Assembly: GCF_031202265.1 (NCBI RefSeq)
Contig: NZ_CP100604.1
Location: forward strand, 8,848,501-8,912,500
Direction: 5' to 3'
Source: Bradyrhizobium sp. Ash2021
GTDB taxonomy: Bacteria; Pseudomonadota; Alphaproteobacteria; Rhizobiales; Xanthobacteraceae
Length of the DNA: 64,000 bases
How positions within the stretch are numbered: the stretch's first letter is position 1; each line of letters begins with the position of its first letter. Below the pieces are notes generated by a model. The model worked only from the letters and a program-made list of their open reading frames with translations, was not told the origin of the DNA and did no database searches. This document shows, piece after piece, positions 26,472-35,216 of the stretch. The position numbers and the translations under genes are program-made.

Positions 26472-27299
26472 ATGTCGACGGTACAGGCACTGGAGCCCGG
26501 AAGCCGTTATGACCTCCGGGCGGGGATTTCGCCCGACGCGCCCGATGACGACCAAATCAAGGACCAGGAGGGCGCGTTCGGGTACTGCCATTCCTATGAG
26601 ACGTCGTCGCGCTACGACGGACCGGGTCTGCGCGTCGTACTTTTTGTTTCGGGGTGCCTGCTGCGCTGTACGTACTGCCATAATCCAGACACCTGGCACC
26701 TCAAGGACGGAACTTACGTCGCGGCGGATCACGTACTGCGTCGGCTTGGTGACTTCGCGCCCGCGCTTCTGAGCCTTGGTGGAGGCCTGACCATAACGGG
26801 CGGCGAGCCCATGGTGCAGCTTGCCTTTACCCGGCGGATATTTGCCGGTGCGAAGGAGATGGGCCTCCACACGGCCGTCCAGACTTCGGGATTTCTGGGC
26901 GATCGCGCGGATGCTTCATACCTGTCCGAGATCGACCTCGTTCTTCTCGACATCAAGAGTTCCGATCCCGAAACCTATCGCCGAACCACCGGCCGCGACA
27001 TCGCACCGACGCTTCGCTTCGCCGAGCGACTGGCTTCGCTGCCGAAGCCAGTCTGGGTTCGGTTCACCCTCGTGCCAGGTGAGACCGACGACCCCGCGAA
27101 TGTCGACGGCATCGCGCGATTTGTCGCGCCCATGAAAAACGTCGAGTGGGTAGAGGTGCAGCCCTTCCACCAGATGGGTTCATTCAAGTGGAAGGCGATG
27201 GGTCTCGAATACAAGCTTGCCAACACATTGCCGCCCAGCCGGGATTTGGTGGATCGGGTGATCGGACAGTTCCGGGCCGCAGGGTGCCAAGCACGTTGA
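26472..27299 (+). CDS. pflA: Pyruvate formate-lyase-activating enzyme
   Basis: Encodes 275 residues of the radical-SAM family. The iron-sulphur motif CLLRCTYC places Cys62, Cys66 and Cys69 as cluster ligands, followed by the activase-typical HNPDTW. GGGLTITGGEPM is the SAM-binding segment. The protein has about 35 extra N-terminal residues compared with the E. coli enzyme. It generates the glycyl radical on PflB. The gene follows pflB by 12 bases and is surely cotranscribed. Confidence 0.95.
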   Translation: MSTVQALEPGSRYDLRAGISPDAPDDDQIKDQEGAFGYCHSYETSSRYDGPGLRVVLFVSGCLLRCTYCHNPDTWHLKDGTYVAADHVLRRLGDFAPALLSLGGGLTITGGEPMVQLAFTRRIFAGAKEMGLHTAVQTSGFLGDRADASYLSEIDLVLLDIKSSDPETYRRTTGRDIAPTLRFAERLASLPKPVWVRFTLVPGETDDPANVDGIARFVAPMKNVEWVEVQPFHQMGSFKWKAMGLEYKLANTLPPSRDLVDRVIGQFRAAGCQAR

Positions 27300-27339
27300 T
27301 CGATCAATTATCCGGCTGATCCGGGGGGAGCAAAGACAC

Positions 27340-28941
27340 ATGTTGGATCTTGCACGCGACATCATCGGGAGCCAGCCGATCCTGACGGCGTTTCTGGCGA
27401 TCGGACTGGGCTATCTCGTCGGTCAGATCAGCATCGCCGGATTTTCTATGGGAGTTGGCGCCGTTCTTTTTGTCGGTCTCGCAATCGGAGCTTTTGCGCC
27501 GAAAGCCCAGATCATAGGTCCGATCGGCCTGACAGGCCTGATCATGTTTCTCTACGGGATCGGCATACTTTATGGCCGTCAATTCTTCGAGGGGATGGTC
27601 GGCGTCGGGCAGAAGTACAATCTGTTGGCGCTTGTTGCGTGCCTGGCCGGTTTGGCCGTTGCGCTCGGGCTGGGGCACATTTTCAGCATCAAGATTGGAC
27701 ACACCCTTGGTCTATATGCCGGATCGATGACGAGCACCGCGTCACTTCAGGCGGCGCTCGAAGTCATGAAGAACAAGGATCCGTCGATCGGCTATTCCAT
27801 CGCATATCCCTTCGGGGTCATCGGTCCGATCCTATGCATCTACTTCATGACACGCATCGTGAAGCCAAAATTTCCCGCGAAGGCACAGCGTTTCCATATG
27901 GCCGAGATTTTGATCGGCCAGACGTTTGCCGGAAGGAGGCTCGACGAACTGACAAACAGCGTGCTCACCGAGGTCGAGGTCACGATGGTGCGAAAGGACG
28001 GGCGCAACTTCGTTCCGACGTCCGATACGGTTTTATCGGCAGGCGACGCTCTTCTGGTCGTTTCGGACCGCGAAGAGGCGATCGCCAAGGCGGCGACGCA
28101 GCTCGGGACCCTGGAGCCCGGCCGGTTGGCAAGCGATCGCGGCGATCTGGACTACATCCGGGTTTTTGTCGGAAAGGCCAGCGTGGTCGGCGTGCCTCTT
28201 GCCAGCCTTCCGATGCCGGCCGGTTACCCGACACATCTGCTGCACGTTCGGCGATACGATGCCGACCTCGTGCCGTCACCCGACCTGATGCTGGAATTCG
28301 GCGACCGGGTCGGCGTGCTGATGCCGCCCGACCGAAAGGAAGAGATCCGGCGTCACTTCGGCGACACGGTGAAGGCGGCTGCCGAATTCAGCTATGTCTC
28401 GCTCGGGATTGGGATGGTCCTGGGTGTTTTGCTCGGGCTTATTCCGATTCCGATCCCAGGCGTCGGTGTCGTTACACTCGGTATCGGGGGTGGGCCACTG
28501 ATCGTTGCGCTCATTCTCGGCCGGCTCCGTCGCACCGGCCCCATGCTTTGGACCATGCCCCTGCCGGCCAACATCGTTCTTCGAAACTTTGGACTCGCCA
28601 TGTTCCTCGCAACCGTTGGGGTGAATTCCGGACAGCCCTTTGTCCGCACCGTGGCCGAGTCAGGCTTCACGATGCTGTTCATCGGCGTAGCCGTGCTCCT
28701 GACGACGGTATTCATCGTCCTGGTGGTCGGCCACTACGTTCTCAAGATTCCATATGACGACCTGGTCGGCGTGGCATCCGGGGCAACTGGAAATCCCGCC
28801 ATCCTGGTCTACTCAGCGAAGATGGCGCCGACCGAACGTCCGGACATCGGCTACGCCATGATCTTCCCGTCGATGACACTTGTGAAGGTAATCGCCGCGC
28901 AGATCGTCGGACTCCTGGCAACGAGCGGCGCAGGCGGATAA
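27340..28941 (+). CDS. AspT/YidE-family transporter with two RCK_C domains
   Basis: Encodes 533 residues: five to six membrane segments, a central soluble part (about 185-345) with two TrkA-C/RCK_C-like units (GRRLDELTNSVLTEVEV and VGVPLASLPMPAGYPTHLL), then six more membrane segments. This is the layout of aspartate:alanine exchangers (AspT) and related putative transporters. The GSMTSTASLQAAL and GATGNPAILVYS motifs are the matching re-entrant segments of the two halves. Located between pflA and focA, it may export or exchange a fermentation acid such as succinate, but the substrate is not deducible. Confidence 0.85.
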   Translation: MLDLARDIIGSQPILTAFLAIGLGYLVGQISIAGFSMGVGAVLFVGLAIGAFAPKAQIIGPIGLTGLIMFLYGIGILYGRQFFEGMVGVGQKYNLLALVACLAGLAVALGLGHIFSIKIGHTLGLYAGSMTSTASLQAALEVMKNKDPSIGYSIAYPFGVIGPILCIYFMTRIVKPKFPAKAQRFHMAEILIGQTFAGRRLDELTNSVLTEVEVTMVRKDGRNFVPTSDTVLSAGDALLVVSDREEAIAKAATQLGTLEPGRLASDRGDLDYIRVFVGKASVVGVPLASLPMPAGYPTHLLHVRRYDADLVPSPDLMLEFGDRVGVLMPPDRKEEIRRHFGDTVKAAAEFSYVSLGIGMVLGVLLGLIPIPIPGVGVVTLGIGGGPLIVALILGRLRRTGPMLWTMPLPANIVLRNFGLAMFLATVGVNSGQPFVRTVAESGFTMLFIGVAVLLTTVFIVLVVGHYVLKIPYDDLVGVASGATGNPAILVYSAKMAPTERPDIGYAMIFPSMTLVKVIAAQIVGLLATSGAGG

Positions 28942-28975
28942 CGGCGCTATTGGCTGCGAGCGAGGATATAGAGGG

Positions 28976-29845
28976 ATGTCTGACCGAGTGCCCGCGCCGC
29001 AGCCCCCCATCTTCAATCTGCAGGCTTACAGTCCTGCCGAGATCAAGGAGGCCGTCGAAAAGGTCGGGGTGAAGAAGGCGAATCTGCCGTTTCTGGCCTC
29101 GTTCATGCTGGCGATCATTGGAGGCGGCAGCGTCGGCTTCGGCGCTCTTTATTACACAATTGTTGCCAGTGACGCAGAACTCAGCTTCGCCACCGTGCGT
29201 ATTGTCGGCGGGTTGGTATTCTCGCTCGGATTGGCGCTGGTGCTGGTGGGAGGCGCCGAACTATTTACGGGCAACAACCTGATCGTGATGGCCTGGGCGA
29301 GCGGAAAGGTCTCCACGGGGACCATGCTGCGTAACTGGACCATCGTGTATTTCGGCAACCTGGTCGGATCGCTTGGGCTCATCGTCCTGGTCTTTTTTTC
29401 ACATCATCTCGACATGAATGATGGCGCCATCGAGCTGTCCATCCTGAAGACGGCTGCCGGAAAGATCCGGCCCGATATGGTGACGCTGTTCTTCAAGGGC
29501 ATTCTTTGCAACATCCTCGTGTGCGCGGGGGTCTGGCTTGCCTATGCAGGCCGCTCAGTCACCGACAAGATTGTTGCGGTCATCTTGCCGGTTTCCGCGT
29601 TCATTGCGGCCGGGTTCGAGCACTGCGTCGCCAACATGTATTTTCTGCCCCTGGCGTGGCTGCTGATCCAGAGCGGCCATGCTCCGGCAAATTTCGACGC
29701 TTCGCCCATTACCATGTCCGGGATCATCCATAATCTCGTACCGGTAACGCTCGGCAATATCGTGGGCGGTGCCGGTTTTGTCGGCGCCGTCTACTGGGCA
29801 ATCTACAGGGCGGCGTTCGGCGCGTCATATCCGGACGAGAAGTAG
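28976..29845 (+). CDS. focA: Formate/nitrite channel of the FocA family
   Basis: Encodes 289 residues with six membrane segments and FNT motifs: GGAELFTGNNLIV in the first half and a GFEHCVANMYF segment, bearing the gating histidine, in the second half. FNT proteins form pentamers that pass formate or related small anions. Directly downstream of pflBA, export of formate made by PflB is the likely job. The 35-base spacing from the preceding gene suggests a shared transcript. Confidence 0.9.
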   Translation: MSDRVPAPQPPIFNLQAYSPAEIKEAVEKVGVKKANLPFLASFMLAIIGGGSVGFGALYYTIVASDAELSFATVRIVGGLVFSLGLALVLVGGAELFTGNNLIVMAWASGKVSTGTMLRNWTIVYFGNLVGSLGLIVLVFFSHHLDMNDGAIELSILKTAAGKIRPDMVTLFFKGILCNILVCAGVWLAYAGRSVTDKIVAVILPVSAFIAAGFEHCVANMYFLPLAWLLIQSGHAPANFDASPITMSGIIHNLVPVTLGNIVGGAGFVGAVYWAIYRAAFGASYPDEK

Positions 29846-29884
29846 CAAGTTCAAATTTTTGCAAGCCCGCAAAGGATAATCGCC

Positions 29885-30940
29885 ATGCCGCTCCAAACCG
29901 CCGACTGGGAGCCCAACAAGGAAATGCCCGTAGGCAAAGGTGCCACGGTTCAGCAGTTCCTGACCACCCTCGGGAAGGACCAGTTCGAGATCAATGTTGC
30001 TCCCTGGGGTGAAGGCCAGTTGAAGGTGAACGGCCGGGAGATCGCAAGGACGGCCGAAGCCAAGGATCGGCGTCAGGCCTTCACCACCTTGAAACAGGCC
30101 GCCGAAAGATATGCACGCGGCGAACCTCTCGAGACGCCGAAAGCGGGGAAAGCTAGGCTGATTCCGACCGTCAAAGCCAAGCTGCTGGAGGGCAAAAAAG
30201 GCCTCGTCGTCGGTATCGCCAACGACCAATCGATCGCCTGGGGCTGCGCCGCCGCATTCCGCGCCTTTGGCGCTGACCTCGCTGTCACCTATCTCAACGA
30301 CAAGGCCAAAAAACACGTCGATCCGCTGGCGCGCGCGCTGGAGTCTTCCATTGTGATGCCGCTCGATGTCCGCGAGCCCGGCCAAATGGAAGCCGTGTTC
30401 GATCGGATCACCAAGGAATGGGGCGAACTGGACTTCGTCGTGCATTCCATCGCGTTCGCGCCGCAGCAGGCGCTGCATGGACGGGTTGTCGACGTGCCGC
30501 TGGATGGATTTCTGACCACCATGCAGGTTTCATGCTGGACCTTCCTTCGGATGGCCCAGTTAGCCGAACCATTGATGAAGAAAGGTGGAACCCTCTTCAC
30601 CATGACGTATTACGGCAGCCGAACCGTCGTGAAGAACTACAACATCATGGGCGTTGCCAAGGCTGCGTTGGAAAGCGCCGTCAGGTACGTCTCCGCCGAG
30701 TTGGGACCGAAGGGCATTCGCGTGCACGCCATTTCTCCCGGCCCGCTGGCAACCCGGGCCGCGTCCGGCATCCCTGAATTCGACAAGCTGCTCGAGAAAG
30801 CAAAGGCCAAGGCCCCGGCACGCCGCCTTGTGAGCATCGAAGACGTCGGCGCCGCGACGGCCTTCCTGGCCCACGACGTAGCCCGGCTCATCACCGGCGA
30901 CACGATCTATATCGATGGTGGATATCACGTCGTCGACTGA
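29885..30940 (+). CDS. FabI-type enoyl-ACP reductase with N-terminal extension
   Basis: Encodes 351 residues. Residues 100-351 are a FabI-like short-chain dehydrogenase: GKKGLVVGIANDQSIAWG at the nucleotide-binding start, LDFVVHSIAFAP, and the catalytic YNIMGVAKAALE with Tyr and Lys seven apart. Residues 1-95 form an extra domain not present in ordinary FabI (FEINVAPWGEGQLKVNGREI and a helix ending YARG). The enzyme should reduce enoyl thioesters with NADH. It closes the pfl cluster and may be a dedicated redox sink. The truncated fabI beside ackA lacks this extension. Confidence 0.85.
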   Translation: MPLQTADWEPNKEMPVGKGATVQQFLTTLGKDQFEINVAPWGEGQLKVNGREIARTAEAKDRRQAFTTLKQAAERYARGEPLETPKAGKARLIPTVKAKLLEGKKGLVVGIANDQSIAWGCAAAFRAFGADLAVTYLNDKAKKHVDPLARALESSIVMPLDVREPGQMEAVFDRITKEWGELDFVVHSIAFAPQQALHGRVVDVPLDGFLTTMQVSCWTFLRMAQLAEPLMKKGGTLFTMTYYGSRTVVKNYNIMGVAKAALESAVRYVSAELGPKGIRVHAISPGPLATRAASGIPEFDKLLEKAKAKAPARRLVSIEDVGAATAFLAHDVARLITGDTIYIDGGYHVVD

Positions 30941-30945
30941 GCCGT

Positions 30946-32967
30946 TCAACGATGTGGGGCCGCCTTTCGTGCAGACCCAAGCTGGGCAGTTGCCTCTTCT
31001 GCAGTTTCGTAGATGTGCGGCGCCATCGCACGCTGCTTCAGCGCGTCGCCCAACTTGGCGCGCAGGAAGCTGCTGGTGGTATAGCGGGTGACGCCGGAGT
31101 AGAAGCGGTCGACGAGGCCTCGCACCATGGACGAGTATTCGTCAATGATGTCGGGGAAGATTTCAAAGTTATCGTAATTGACGATGGCGTAGACCTTGTG
31201 AGCCAGTGGGACCAACTTGTTTTCTACCGCGCGCCGAACGTGCTCCACGTCCTCGTGGCTGCGAATTCTGTGGCCTTCGAAATTGACGAAGAACAGGTTT
31301 TCGTTCGGGTGGTAGGTGAGCCGCTGCTCAATCGGCATACGCAGTAATTGGTCGCGCAGACCCATGGCGCCGGGTGCGAAGATTCGCTTATCCATGATAG
31401 AGGGATTGCGAATGATCGGCCGAAACTCCATTCGGGCCAGAATGTCGTGCTCGATATCGATCCCGGGGGCCACTTCGACAAGCTCGAGGCCGTCTGGCGT
31501 CAATTTGAATACGCAACGCTCGGTCACATAGAGAACGGGCTGCCCGCGCTGAACCGCAAAGGGGCCGGAGAACGTCCGGTGCTCGACCTCGCGGACGAAT
31601 TTCGCCGCGGCGCCCTCTTTGAGGATCCGCAGGTTTCCGTCCTCGATTGTCACGCCAAGCCGGCCCGCCGTAAAGGTTCCGACGAACACCAGCTTCTTGG
31701 CGTTCTGGCTGATATTGATGAATCCGCCCGCGCCCGCCAGCCGCGGCCCGAATTTGCTGACGTTCAGGTTGCCCTCCGAATCGGCCTGGGCGAGGCCAAG
31801 GAAGGCTGCATCGAGGCCCCCGCCGTCGTAAAAGTCGAATTGATAGGGCTGATCGATGACCGTTTGGGCGTTGACGGCCGCCCCGAAGTTGAGGCCGCCC
31901 GCCGGTATGCCGCCGATGACACCGGGTTCGGCGGTCAGCGTCAACAGATCTGCGATCTTCTCTTCATTGGTTACGTCGGCGATACCTTCCGGCATGCCGA
32001 TACCGAGATTGACGACGCTATTGACGTTGAGCTCGAGCGCCGCACGGCGTGCAATGATTTTCCGTTCGCTCATCTCCATTGACGGGATCGAATCAATTCG
32101 GGCGCGAATTTCACTGCTGAACGCCGGGTCATACTGAACGGAAAAGGTCTGCCAATGGTTCTCCGGCTTGGCAACGACCACACAATCGACCATTATTCCC
32201 GGGATCTTGACTTGCCTCGGATTGAGTGAGCCGCGATCGGCGATTCGCTCCACCTGGGCAATGACCAGGCCGTCTGAGTTGCGGGCCGCCATTGCGATGG
32301 CGAGGGCTTCCAGCGTCAACGCTTCCTTTTCCATCGTGATGTTTCCATCGGGATCGGCGGTCGTACCGCGGATGATCCCGACATCGATTGGAAATGTGCG
32401 GTAAAAAAGAAAATCCTCCCGGTCGATGTTGATAAGACGGACGAGATCTTCCTTGGTGCGTTCGTTTATTTTTCCGCCGCCATGGTGAGGATCGACAAAC
32501 GTTCCAAGTCCAACGCGTGTGAGATGTCCCGGGCGTTTCGCGGAAATGTCTCGGAACAGGTGAGAAATCACGCCTTGGGGAAGATTGTAGGCCTCAATCT
32601 GGTTGGCAATGGCCAGCTTCTGAAGCTTCGGTACCAGCCCCCAGTGTCCGCCAATCACCCGCCGCACCAAACCTTCGTGGCCGAAATGGTTCAGCCCGCG
32701 TTCATTGCCGTCACCCTGCCCACCGGCGTAGACCAGCGTCAAATTGCAGGGTTTGTTGCCGGTTGGAACCGCGTGTTCGCTCTTCGCAAGAAAGAGATTC
32801 TCGATCTCCAGGGCTATTTCCTCGGCGAACCCAATGCCGACAAAACCGCCCGTGGCGATGGTATCGCCGTCTCGGATGAGGCTCGCCGCCTCCTCTGCAC
32901 TGACGATCTTCCCGCTATCTAGTGCTTTGACCGGTTGCAGCGTTAGTCGAACTGGATTAGCTGGCAT
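30946..32967 (-). CDS. Acyl-CoA:acetate/propionate CoA-transferase with C-terminal extension
   Basis: Encodes 673 residues. Residues 1-520 match the family I CoA-transferases of the YdiF/propionate CoA-transferase type: [32 protein letters not shown], and [16 protein letters not shown] with the likely catalytic Glu347. A further 150 residues ([16 protein letters not shown]... to the end) lie beyond the usual length of about 520-530. It moves CoA between short-chain acids, for example from acetyl-CoA to propionate or 3-hydroxybutyrate. It converges with the fabI-like gene, ending five bases from it. Confidence 0.87.
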   Translation of the reverse strand: MPANPVRLTLQPVKALDSGKIVSAEEAASLIRDGDTIATGGFVGIGFAEEIALEIENLFLAKSEHAVPTGNKPCNLTLVYAGGQGDGNERGLNHFGHEGLVRRVIGGHWGLVPKLQKLAIANQIEAYNLPQGVISHLFRDISAKRPGHLTRVGLGTFVDPHHGGGKINERTKEDLVRLINIDREDFLFYRTFPIDVGIIRGTTADPDGNITMEKEALTLEALAIAMAARNSDGLVIAQVERIADRGSLNPRQVKIPGIMVDCVVVAKPENHWQTFSVQYDPAFSSEIRARIDSIPSMEMSERKIIARRAALELNVNSVVNLGIGMPEGIADVTNEEKIADLLTLTAEPGVIGGIPAGGLNFGAAVNAQTVIDQPYQFDFYDGGGLDAAFLGLAQADSEGNLNVSKFGPRLAGAGGFINISQNAKKLVFVGTFTAGRLGVTIEDGNLRILKEGAAAKFVREVEHRTFSGPFAVQRGQPVLYVTERCVFKLTPDGLELVEVAPGIDIEHDILARMEFRPIIRNPSIMDKRIFAPGAMGLRDQLLRMPIEQRLTYHPNENLFFVNFEGHRIRSHEDVEHVRRAVENKLVPLAHKVYAIVNYDNFEIFPDIIDEYSSMVRGLVDRFYSGVTRYTTSSFLRAKLGDALKQRAMAPHIYETAEEATAQLGSARKAAPHR

Positions 32968-33078
32968 GAGTCCTCCGCAAGTTTTAGACTCACCGATCGT
33001 TGTCCTCTATCAATGCGCAATAGGAGCAACCCGGAAGTCGGATGATGTCGTCTCAAGACCTAGCCTTCTGCTGCTTTC

Positions 33079-34464
33079 TCAATAGATTCCGGTCAGATAG
33101 AAGAACCCGATGGCGACGAATACCGCCGCGGTCTTCGTCAATGTGATCACGAATACGTCCTTGTAGGCCTGCCTGTGGGTGAGGCCCGTCACGGCAAGCA
33201 GCGTGATGACGGCTCCATTGTGAGGCAATGTGTCCATGCCGCCGCTCGCCATGGCCGCGATGCGATGGAACACTTCGAGCGAGATATTTGCCGCCTTGGC
33301 GGCAGAGATGAAATCGTCGGACATCGCGGCAAGCGCGATGCTCATGCCGCCGGAGGCGGAGCCCGTGATGCCGGCGAGCACCGTCACGGTGACGGCTTCA
33401 TTGACGAGCGGATTGGGGATCGCCTTGAGCACGGCGGAAACCGCCGTGAAGCCCGGCAGCAGGGCGATCACCCCGCCGAACCCGTATTCGGCCGCGGTGT
33501 TCATCGATGCCAGCAGAGCGCCGGCGACCGCCGCCTTGCTGCCATCCGCGAACCGCGCCAGCACGGGGCGCCAGGCGAATACGAAGACCGTCAGGATACC
33601 CAGAATTAGCGCCCCCTCGACGGCCCAGATCGCCGCCACCGGCGCGATCTGCGTCACGATCGGCTGGCTGCCCAGCGTGATCTCGTATTTCGAGCCGTAG
33701 GCGCGCGGAATCAACAGCGTCAGCACCAGGTTTGCGACGCCCACCACGACGAGCGGCGCGACGGCGATCCAGGGATTGGGCAACTCCTTGTCATCGAACG
33801 GCTCCGGCTCGTTCACGAGATTTGTGCCATACCCCTCGCCGCGCTTTTGCGCCGCCTTCCTGCGATTCTCGATGTAGGCGAGACCGACGACGAGGACGAA
33901 GGCGCTGCCGACGAGCCCCAACACCGGCGCGGCCCACGTCGTGGTGTTGAAGAACGTCGTCGGAATGATGTTCTGGATCTGCGGCGTTCCCGGCAAGGCG
34001 TCCATCGTGAAGCTGAACGCGCCGAGCGCCACCGTGCACGGAATGAGCCGCTTCGGGATATCGCCCTGACGGAACATCTCGGCCGCGAACGGATAGACCG
34101 CGAACACCACCACGAACAGCGACACGCCGCCATAGGTGAGGATCGCGCAGACGACGACAATGGACAGAACGGCCCGCTCCCGGCCCAATACCCCTATCAC
34201 GGCGGACACGATCGACTTCGAAAAACCCGACAGCTCGATGACCTTGCCGAACACGGCGCCCAGCATGAAGACGGGAAAGTAGTTCTTCACGAACCCAACC
34301 ATCTTTTCCATGAAGACGCTGGAAAACATTGGCGGCACCAGCGATGGGTCCGTAAACAGTACGGCGCCAAGCGCGGCAACCGGAGCGAACAGGATTACGC
34401 TGTAGCCGCGGTAGGCCACGAGCATGAGAAAGACCAGAGCGGCCAACACGATCAAGAGATTCAT
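33079..34464 (-). CDS. GntP-family permease
   Basis: Encodes 461 residues with about twelve membrane segments and GntP/ion-transporter signatures: VKNYFPVFMLGAVFGKVIE, AFSFTMDALPGTPQIQNIIP, and GSASGGMSIALAAM. Relatives carry gluconate, 3-hydroxybutyrate or other hydroxy-acids with protons. Its position between a CoA-transferase and a PHA-synthase-like gene favours a small hydroxy-acid such as 3-hydroxybutyrate, an inference only. It is separated from the CoA-transferase by 111 bases on the same strand. Confidence 0.85.
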   Translation of the reverse strand: MNLLIVLAALVFLMLVAYRGYSVILFAPVAALGAVLFTDPSLVPPMFSSVFMEKMVGFVKNYFPVFMLGAVFGKVIELSGFSKSIVSAVIGVLGRERAVLSIVVVCAILTYGGVSLFVVVFAVYPFAAEMFRQGDIPKRLIPCTVALGAFSFTMDALPGTPQIQNIIPTTFFNTTTWAAPVLGLVGSAFVLVVGLAYIENRRKAAQKRGEGYGTNLVNEPEPFDDKELPNPWIAVAPLVVVGVANLVLTLLIPRAYGSKYEITLGSQPIVTQIAPVAAIWAVEGALILGILTVFVFAWRPVLARFADGSKAAVAGALLASMNTAAEYGFGGVIALLPGFTAVSAVLKAIPNPLVNEAVTVTVLAGITGSASGGMSIALAAMSDDFISAAKAANISLEVFHRIAAMASGGMDTLPHNGAVITLLAVTGLTHRQAYKDVFVITLTKTAAVFVAIGFFYLTGIY

Positions 34465-34503
34465 GGCAAGATTCCTCCCTGGATGCCTTCGGGCCGGGCC
34501 TCC

Positions 34504-34989
34504 TCAGGCCGTCGACGTGAGCATGGTCAACCGTTCCCGTTCGAGCTCGCCGATGACCTTGGCGTGATGCGCCACCGCTTCGCCCAACAAGTCACGAACT
34601 GAAATTACCCCCACTACGTCGTCATTCTCCATCACCGGTAGATGACGAATTTGGTGCTCATGCATCAGCTTCAGGCAGTCGGCGAAGGTATTGGCGATGT
34701 TGGCCTTGACGACGTTGCGGACCATGATGTCCGCGACCGGTGTTGCTTCGGGAGATTTCCCGCCAAGGACGAGGCGCCGTACGCAATCGCGTTCGGAAAG
34801 AACGCCGACGAGCGCGCGGTGCTCCATGACCACCAAAAGACCGATGTTCTTGTCCGCCATGAGTTGCATTGCCGAAAGCGCGTTGTCTCCGGGACCGACG
34901 GTCCACAGGGCCTTGGGCCTGGCGGCAAGGATCTGTTTCAGCGGTCGGTAGCCAAGGATTTGTTCGGGGCGTCTGAGCGGATGGTCCAT
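34504..34989 (-). CDS. CBS-domain pair protein
   Basis: Encodes 161 residues with two CBS motifs: residues 30-80 (MADKNIGLLVVMEHRALVGV) and 90-145 (HQIRHLPVMENDDVVGVISV). It resembles the CBS protein at 13069-13503 in layout. Divergent from the PHA-synthase-like gene, it shares the FixK/FNR box at 35076-35089, so an adenylate-sensing role under low oxygen is plausible. Confidence 0.88.
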   Translation of the reverse strand: MDHPLRRPEQILGYRPLKQILAARPKALWTVGPGDNALSAMQLMADKNIGLLVVMEHRALVGVLSERDCVRRLVLGGKSPEATPVADIMVRNVVKANIANTFADCLKLMHEHQIRHLPVMENDDVVGVISVRDLLGEAVAHHAKVIGELERERLTMLTSTA

Positions 34990-35075
34990 GATGCGTCACC
35001 GGCGCGGTTGTATGAGCTAGAAATGTGACGGCGTGGTCTTCGCCTTGAAGCTGCAAAGGTGAAAGCCAGACAGTG

Positions 35076-35089
35076 TTGATCTATGTCAA
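35076..35089. promoter_or_regulatory. FixK/FNR-type box between the CBS and PHA-synthase-like genes
   Basis: TTGATCTATGTCAA matches TTGAT-N4-RTCAA. Its centre is 94 bases from the CBS start and 134 bases from the other start. Confidence 0.75.
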
Positions 35090-35216
35090 ACCTGTGGTTG
35101 TCCGATCGCGGTGCGCCGCAACAAAGCCAAGACGATCGGGTGAAAGAAAACGCGCTGCAAGGGCGCACAGCTGAAGTAGGATCGATCTGTGGCGACGCCG
35201 TTCGTGGGAGGTGCAG

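Noticed and set aside
24858..26870. Very long open frame (670 codons) antisense to pflB/pflA
   Set aside because: It is a codon-bias shadow of a highly GC-rich coding strand; no family motif, and pflB is unambiguous on the other strand.
33000..33013. TTGTCCTCTATCAA upstream of the CoA-transferase
   Set aside because: One half-site is wrong and the spacing would put the transcription start on the start codon.
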